Assembly (NCBI GenBank): GCA_026002975.1
Contig: BPGJ01000002.1
Location: 62,001 to 126,000 of the forward strand
Length of the DNA stretch: 64,000 nucleotides
Direction: 5' to 3'
From: Acidimicrobiia bacterium
GTDB lineage: Bacteria > Actinomycetota > Acidimicrobiia > Spongiisociales > ZC4RG35
In this document: in pieces, positions 59,369-64,000 of the stretch
How positions within the stretch are numbered: position 1 is the first letter of the stretch
Layout of the letters: every line of letters begins with the position of its first letter
Made by a program: the position numbers and the translations under genes
Notes under the pieces: generated by a model
What the model was told of the DNA's origin: nothing
Databases searched by the model: none
Seen by the model: only the letters and a program-made list of their open reading frames with translations

Positions 59369-60526
59369 ATGCGGTCGTGTGGGAGTTGGTTCGCAAGGTC
59401 GACGGGGTGGTGGTTGGTGTTGTTGTTGTTGGTGTCGGGTTGTTCCGGGTCGGTTGGCGGTGAGGACAACGTCGGGGATCCGTCGGGTTGGATCGGAGCG
59501 GTGAGTTGGGTCATCGAGGCCGATGTCGTGTCGCATTCTGGTGGGGGTGGGGTCGACGAGTTGGAGGTGGTGGTCAGGGATGTGGTGTTCGCCCGGGACG
59601 ACTACTACTGGCTGGGGCGCTACCCACTTCCGGCCCTGGAGGCGGGAGGGACGTTGAAGGTGGAGCTGTCTGGTCCCACCCAGGGGATCGACTTCACCGG
59701 CGAGACGGTGATTCTCGCTGTCCAGGCTGCCGGGACCCCTGACGAGTTGGCGGCCGGGGTGCGGCGTGATGGCGGTTTGTCGCACTCGGTGGTCATGGTG
59801 TTCGATAACACCTGGAGTCTGGTGGAGGCGGGCGGCGGCCACTACCAGGTGTACCGGGAGATCTGGTCCCGCTATGTGCCGCACGACGGGGGTTCGCTGA
59901 TCCGGCTGCTCGACGACGCCAGGGTCCAGCTCGCGTACGACAACGAGCAGGTACTGGCCGCCGAGGAGACAGACGGTGGCCGCCCCGACAGGGACCGGTT
60001 CGAAAACCGGCCCTCCACCCCCGGCCCGCTGGGCGAGTGGCGGCGGGAGCGGGGATTCGAACCCCCCACCGGTGGGGCGGATGGGGCCGGGGAAGACGGT
60101 TTGGGCGACTGGTTGGCGGTGGACCCCGCCCGCCGTCAACTACCCCTGATCGTCGAGGACCTGCCTCCTGGTGCGGAGCAGGCGATAGGCGGGGACGTGC
60201 TCGTTCCCAGAGAGGCGGTCGTCACCCTCGACGACCGTGCCGCGGCGACATATCCGTGGGTAGGGTTGCGGTTCGTTGGTGTCGGCGTGTTGGGACCCTT
60301 CAGGACCCACAGCGACGGTCCGGTTCCCATAGACGGAATAGGCGGGACGGTCAGCCCTGTCCAAGTCGTGGTGTGGAACTCGGAAACGATCGAGGACCTG
60401 GCTGACGCGATCGTCATCGCCGAGATCCCGGCGGGAACCTGGAAGCCGGGCACTCGCCTCCTCCTCCAGATATCCACCAACCCCGACGACTCCACCACAG
60501 TTGCTCAGCAGATGGTCGACCAATGA
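59369..60526 (+). CDS. lipoprotein of unknown function, relative of the island partner protein
   Basis: 385 aa with lipobox LLVSGC after a hydrophobic segment. No domain recognised. Layout resembles the 387 aa protein at 38395-39558: an N-terminal anchor, a beta-rich region (ELEVVVRDVVFARDDYYWLG; GETVILAVQAAG) and an uncharacterised second half. Like that gene, it directly follows a metalloprotease (here only its end). ATG at 59369 chosen for the GGGGG seven bases upstream. Relationship between the two is suggested by layout and context, not by strong identity. Confidence 0.75.
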   Translation: MRSCGSWFARSTGWWLVLLLLVSGCSGSVGGEDNVGDPSGWIGAVSWVIEADVVSHSGGGGVDELEVVVRDVVFARDDYYWLGRYPLPALEAGGTLKVELSGPTQGIDFTGETVILAVQAAGTPDELAAGVRRDGGLSHSVVMVFDNTWSLVEAGGGHYQVYREIWSRYVPHDGGSLIRLLDDARVQLAYDNEQVLAAEETDGGRPDRDRFENRPSTPGPLGEWRRERGFEPPTGGADGAGEDGLGDWLAVDPARRQLPLIVEDLPPGAEQAIGGDVLVPREAVVTLDDRAAATYPWVGLRFVGVGVLGPFRTHSDGPVPIDGIGGTVSPVQVVVWNSETIEDLADAIVIAEIPAGTWKPGTRLLLQISTNPDDSTTVAQQMVDQ

Positions 60527-60547
60527 ACACCCACACTCCCGCCGGCT

Positions 60548-60970
60548 ATGTCCCAGCCCGCCGAAGGTGACTGGGGTCAGGGAAGAGTGACCCGACGTTC
60601 GGGTGGGGATTCGTCTGGATGGGGGATGGTCTTGTTGCTGATCTCGGTTCTGTTCGGCGGCGCAGCGGTGTGGAGCTTCGTGTCGCCCGGCTACTACTAC
60701 GTCGCTCGAAGCCTGCTGATCGCCGGTCTCGGCGCCTACCTCATGTACAGGTCCCTATCGGTCGTCGCACCGAAGTACCGCCGGCTGGGCACCTGGGTGT
60801 TCGTCTGGCTCGTCCTCACCGGGTTCCTGGTTGGTGCGATTCAGGTGGGGGGTTCGGGAGGCACCGGCGTTTTGGGACTGGCGCTGGTAGTCGCGTTTAT
60901 CTGGGTGAGCGCCATCACGATCGCGGTCGCCCTGTCCACGTGGAGGCGCACCGATCGAGCCGAGAAGTGA
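60548..60970 (+). CDS. small membrane protein, unknown
   Basis: 140 aa with four hydrophobic segments (about residues 25-45, 52-70, 80-98 and 104-128). No motif recognised. It begins 21 bases after the lipoprotein stop and may belong to the same transcript. Confidence 0.65.
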   Translation: MSQPAEGDWGQGRVTRRSGGDSSGWGMVLLLISVLFGGAAVWSFVSPGYYYVARSLLIAGLGAYLMYRSLSVVAPKYRRLGTWVFVWLVLTGFLVGAIQVGGSGGTGVLGLALVVAFIWVSAITIAVALSTWRRTDRAEK

Positions 60971-61022
60971 GGTTGTTGGGGTCGTCTCTGTGGCGCTTCA
61001 CGGCTGAACGGGACGGCTGCGG

Positions 61023-61739
61023 ATGAGCTCCGGGCCGCTGGTGGTGTTGGCTGCCCTCCCCCAGGAGCTTGCGGCGCTGGAACCGCAGGTCGAGGACCGG
61101 AGGGACGGGCCGGTGATCCTGGCCGCCACCGGGATCGGCAAGGTGAACGCCGCGGTGACCACCACCCAGGTGGTCACCGCACACCGTCCCCGGGCGCTGG
61201 TGGTGGTGGGTGTGGCCGGTGCCGTCGACCCGGCGTTGCGGGTCGGTGATCTGGTGGTGGCCGACCGGTCGATACAGCACGACGCCGGCCTGGTGGAAGA
61301 CGGGGAGCTCACCGTCTACCAGGCGGGCCACGTTCCCTTCTTCAATCCCACCGACCGTCTCGGCTGGGAGACCACCCCCACACTGCGCGAGGCGGCATTG
61401 GAGGCCGCGCGGGAGGCTCGACTCGAGTCGATTCCCTCCGAGCTCGGCGGCCGTGACCACCGCCCGTCGGTGTTGGTGGGTCCCGTTGCTACCGGCGACC
61501 AGTTCGTAGCCTGCCGCACGACGCGGGAGCGTATTCGTCGCAGCGTCGGCGCGCTGGTGGTGGAGATGGAAGGAGCCGCCATCGCCCAGACCGCCGAGCG
61601 GCTCGGGGTCGACCACGTTCTGGTGAGGTCGGTCTCGGACATGGCCGACCCCGACTCACCGGGGGACTTCGCCCGCACTCTCCCGCTCCTCGCTCACAAC
61701 CTGGCTCAGGTCGTGCTCGAACTCCTCCCCAGGGTCTGA
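61023..61739 (+). CDS. mtnN: 5'-methylthioadenosine/S-adenosylhomocysteine nucleosidase family
   Basis: 238 aa, PNP/UDP phosphorylase fold. Seen: TGIGKVNAAVTTT, VVGVAGAVDPALRVGDLV, ATGDQFVACR and the ribose-binding VEMEGAAIAQTAE, with the catalytic Asp in VRSVSDMADPD. Hydrolyses the N-glycosidic bond of MTA/SAH; futalosine hydrolase (MqnB) is a close relative that I cannot exclude. Confidence 0.85.
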   Translation: MSSGPLVVLAALPQELAALEPQVEDRRDGPVILAATGIGKVNAAVTTTQVVTAHRPRALVVVGVAGAVDPALRVGDLVVADRSIQHDAGLVEDGELTVYQAGHVPFFNPTDRLGWETTPTLREAALEAAREARLESIPSELGGRDHRPSVLVGPVATGDQFVACRTTRERIRRSVGALVVEMEGAAIAQTAERLGVDHVLVRSVSDMADPDSPGDFARTLPLLAHNLAQVVLELLPRV

Positions 61740-61800
61740 CCCGGGAACCGCGACCGGGTCGCACGGCGTCGAAACCTCGAAGCCGAAACGGAGCGACCCG

Positions 61801-63057
61801 ATGAGACGACTGTTCGTAGCTCTCCTCCTCCTGCTGTCGGCCTGCGCCTTCGCGGGCGTAGGCGAAACCGCTCTCGAGGGAGCGACTTCCCAACCGCCCG
61901 GTTTCGCCCGGGAAAGCGGAGCCCCCGCCGCCGAACAGGGGCAGGTGACCGGCGAACCCCAGGCGGCAACCGACACCGCCGCGGCCGTCGAGGTGGCGTT
62001 CCTCCAGGCCGATCGGCAGATCGTGTATGTCGCCGACATGACGGTGGCCACCGAAGACGTCCGGGAGGCGGCCCGGAGGGCGGTGGCGTTGGTGGAGGCG
62101 GAGGGCGGGTTCCTGTTCGCCGAGGACACCCACAACGAACCCCGCCCCGAGGCTGTGCTCACCTTCAAGGTTCCACCCGACCGGTTCAGGGCGGTGATCG
62201 ACCGGCTGGGCGAGCTCGGAGAGTTGAGGTCGGTCCAGATATCGGCCGACGACGTGACCGAGCGTGTCGTGGATCTGGAGTCCCGGATCCGCACGACCGA
62301 GGCCAGCATCGCCCGCCTCCGGTCGCTCCTGGCCGAAGCCACCGACATCGAAGGGATAGTCGAGCTGGAGCGCGAACTGGCCGAACGGGAAGCCAACCTG
62401 GAGGTCCTGCGGGGCGAGCTCCGCACCCTTTCGGAGCGGGTAGCCATGGCCACCCTCACCCTCCGCCTCGTCCAGGCTCGAGCCGACGCCTCCCTGGCTG
62501 GGGCGATCACCGCCTATGCGGGTCACGACGGCGGAGTCGCATGCCCGGGTCGGGAACAGGCACTGTCGCTGGAACGTCGCGAACCGGTCACAGTGTGTTG
62601 GGAGATCACCAACACCGGCGACACCTACCTGACAGATCTTCGCCTCACCGACCCGGCCCTCGAAGTCGAGCTGGGAGACCTCATCGTGGTCGCCGGCGAC
62701 CCCGACCGTCCGTTGGCGCCGGGCGACACCCTGATCCTGGCCTACGAGACCACCGGCGAACGAAGGATCCGTTTGAGAACGGCGGTGGAGGCGGCCCCCG
62801 CCACCGAGGACGGAAGCCCGATCCAGGGCATGACCCCAGCCGAGCTTCAGATGACCTACACCCTCGACTTCTTCGACCCACCGGGCCCTCCGACGTTCAT
62901 CGACGGGCTCGAAGCGAGCTGGGAGCTGCTGTTGGATCTGGGCGGGTTCGGGCTGGCCGCGCTCGGCGCCGCCCTCCCCTTCCTGTGGGTGGTCCCCCTT
63001 CTCTGGTGGGGAATCCGGACGGTTCGACGCCGCCCGGGCAAAGCCGAAAGCACGTGA
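61801..63057 (+). CDS. DUF4349 lipoprotein
   Basis: 418 aa. Lipobox LLSAC; then the DUF4349 region (RQIVYVADMTVATEDVREAA; FKVPPDRFRAVIDRLGELGE), a coiled-coil stretch (TTEASIARLRSLLAEATDIE) and a C-terminal membrane helix (LPFLWVVPLLWWGI). Compared with usual DUF4349 proteins it has an inserted beta-rich domain with CPG and CWEITNTGDTYLTDLRL, resembling a conserved-repeat (DUF11/CARDB-like) fold. Envelope protein of unknown role. Confidence 0.85.
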   Translation: MRRLFVALLLLLSACAFAGVGETALEGATSQPPGFARESGAPAAEQGQVTGEPQAATDTAAAVEVAFLQADRQIVYVADMTVATEDVREAARRAVALVEAEGGFLFAEDTHNEPRPEAVLTFKVPPDRFRAVIDRLGELGELRSVQISADDVTERVVDLESRIRTTEASIARLRSLLAEATDIEGIVELERELAEREANLEVLRGELRTLSERVAMATLTLRLVQARADASLAGAITAYAGHDGGVACPGREQALSLERREPVTVCWEITNTGDTYLTDLRLTDPALEVELGDLIVVAGDPDRPLAPGDTLILAYETTGERRIRLRTAVEAAPATEDGSPIQGMTPAELQMTYTLDFFDPPGPPTFIDGLEASWELLLDLGGFGLAALGAALPFLWVVPLLWWGIRTVRRRPGKAEST

Positions 63058-63124
63058 CGGGAAGAACCCGGCCCACCTCCCGCGTTTAGAAGGGCAAAAC
63101 GATGGGAGACGGAGGTGAGGAACG

Positions 63125-63655
63125 ATGTTGGACGTTGCTCTGCTCGTCCTGCGTCTGGTCCTGGCCGTCGTCTTCATCGGGCACGGAGCCCAGAAGCTGT
63201 TCGGCTGGTTCGGCGGTCACGGAATCTCGGGTACCGCCGCGTTCTTCGAACAGATCGGTTACCGGCCCGGTAGGGCGCTGGCGGTGATCGGTGGGGTGGC
63301 GGAGCTCGGCGCCGGGATCCTGATGGGTCTCGGTCTTCTCACCCCGCTGGCGGCGGCGATCATCATCGCCATGATGGTGGCCACCCTCGCCGTCCATGCG
63401 CCCCACGGCTTCTGGGCCGCCAACGGCGGCTTCGAGCTGCCGTTCGTGTTGGCCGGTGTCGCTGCCGCCCTGGCGATCGCCGGGAGCGGGACCTATGGGC
63501 TGGACGGCTACCTGGGTTTGATCCAGCCCGACTGGGTCCTGGGCGTGGCCAGCATCGCTCTCGGTGTGGTTCTCGGGCTGTATGCCCTGGCCCGCCGGCA
63601 GCGGATGCTGGAGGAAGCTCCGACGGTCGGGACCGAGCTGCAGCAGGTGGCGTGA
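63125..63655 (+). CDS. DoxX family membrane protein
   Basis: 176 aa, four helices, with the family signature VLRLVLAVVFIGHGAQKLFGW at the N-terminus (the first 20 residues are decisive) and GVAELGAGILMGLGLLTP. A strong GGAGGTGAGG site precedes the ATG. DoxX proteins are linked to thiol or quinone redox at the membrane. Confidence 0.9.
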   Translation: MLDVALLVLRLVLAVVFIGHGAQKLFGWFGGHGISGTAAFFEQIGYRPGRALAVIGGVAELGAGILMGLGLLTPLAAAIIIAMMVATLAVHAPHGFWAANGGFELPFVLAGVAAALAIAGSGTYGLDGYLGLIQPDWVLGVASIALGVVLGLYALARRQRMLEEAPTVGTELQQVA

Positions 63656-63672
63656 CGAGCGCCTCGACCGAC

Positions 63673-63706
63673 GGGGGACCGCGGCCGGGCGGTCCCCCCT
63701 TCTTCG
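63673..63706 (+). terminator. terminator after the DoxX gene
   Basis: 10 bp stem GGGGGACCGC / GCGGTCCCCC with a six-base loop, followed by the T-containing tract CCTTCTTC. Good intrinsic-type terminator. Confidence 0.7.
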
Positions 63707-63708
63707 GC

Positions 63709-63714
63709 TAGCTT
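63709..63714 (+). promoter_or_regulatory. -10 element of a leaderless mgtC promoter
   Basis: TAGCTT is followed by seven bases and the ATG at 63722. Confidence 0.35.
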
Positions 63715-63721
63715 TCGAGTC

Positions 63722-64000
63722 ATGCCCGCCGAGATCTCCCTGGTCGACTGGACCACCCGCCTCGTCCTGGCCGCGGTCCTGTCGGGCATGGTCGGGTTCG
63801 AGCGGGAACACCGCCAGAAGGCGGCCGGTCTCAGGACCCACATGTTGGTGGGTCTGGGCGCGGCTCTGTTCACCCTCCTTTCGGGGACGGCCTTCGGAAC
63901 CGGAGACCCGAGCCGCATCGCCGCCCAGGTGGTGAGCGGCATCGGGTTCCTGGGAGCCGGTGCCATCTTTCGGTGGGGCGCCACGATCCGGGGGCTGACC
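63722..64000 (+). CDS. mgtC: MgtC/SapB family protein, 5' part only
   Basis: First 93 residues; the gene leaves the window on the right. Signatures: RLVLAAVLSGMVGFEREHRQ, KAAGLRTHMLVGLGAALFTL and VVSGIGFLGAGAIFR, all typical of MgtC membrane proteins linked to Mg2+ limitation or to P-type ATPase control. Confidence 0.92.
   Translation, partial: MPAEISLVDWTTRLVLAAVLSGMVGFEREHRQKAAGLRTHMLVGLGAALFTLLSGTAFGTGDPSRIAAQVVSGIGFLGAGAIFRWGATIRGLT

Overview
This 64 kb window is high-GC bacterial DNA that looks actinobacterial and, in my judgement, most like a member of the Acidimicrobiia or a relative. The grounds are mshA (mycothiol synthesis) beside a YbjN gene, an RsiG-type c-di-GMP anti-sigma factor, Rex, a class II ribonucleotide reductase under NrdR-like boxes, many GTG/TTG starts, and repeated TANNNT-N6-RTG leaderless promoters. 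The taxonomic placement is inference. I saw no rRNA, tRNA or CRISPR.

Layout. (1) 1-16122: a respiratory complex I cluster on the minus strand, nuoABCD - NAD-glutamate dehydrogenase - nuoEFG, then an opposite-strand cation antiporter, then nuoHIJKL running off the left edge. (2) 16167-27283: a flavin reductase of the geranylgeranyl reductase family, the NADH sensor rex, a seven-gene b6-type cytochrome bc complex with its own ferredoxin and diheme cytochrome c, and a divergent three-gene cbb3-like set whose CcoN homologue has lost its metal-ligand histidines. Three subunits of these two clusters carry the same N-terminal module. (3) 27269-37219: housekeeping genes (glutaredoxin-like, SAM hydroxide adenosyltransferase, Clp1-like kinase, CAP protein, YbjN/mshA, GNAT, asparaginase, rsiG, M23 peptidase, a MoaD/CdsA-like fusion). 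(4) 37216-41107: a quinone oxidoreductase gene whose last 114 bp are repeated 2.9 kb further on. The repeats bracket a less GC-rich island with a secreted metalloprotease and an anchored partner. (5) 41099-48588: one run of livKGFHM and lutABC. (6) 48687-51110: a probable selenocysteine-containing peroxiredoxin-like protein and a His-rich, cupredoxin-like pair. (7) 51324-56527: a DinB-type protein, an L,D-transpeptidase and nrdJ. (8) 56700-60970: IS remnants, an ISL3-type transposase, and a second degenerate copy of the metalloprotease/partner arrangement whose protease remnant is fused to the start of an SCP2-type gene. (9) 61023-64000: MTA/SAH nucleosidase, DUF4349 lipoprotein, DoxX and partial mgtC.

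How it fits together. The first 27 kb is an electron-transport block: NADH supply (GDH), NADH oxidation (complex I), a probable quinol-oxidising b6-type complex and cytochromes c, with the NADH/NAD+ sensor Rex in the middle. The liv-lut run looks like uptake plus oxidation of a small organic acid. Several genes (geranylgeranyl reductase, SAM adenosyltransferase, MoaD/CdsA fusion, metalloprotease) are broken by single-base shifts, at least three in G/C homopolymers, so sequencing or assembly error has to be considered for each.
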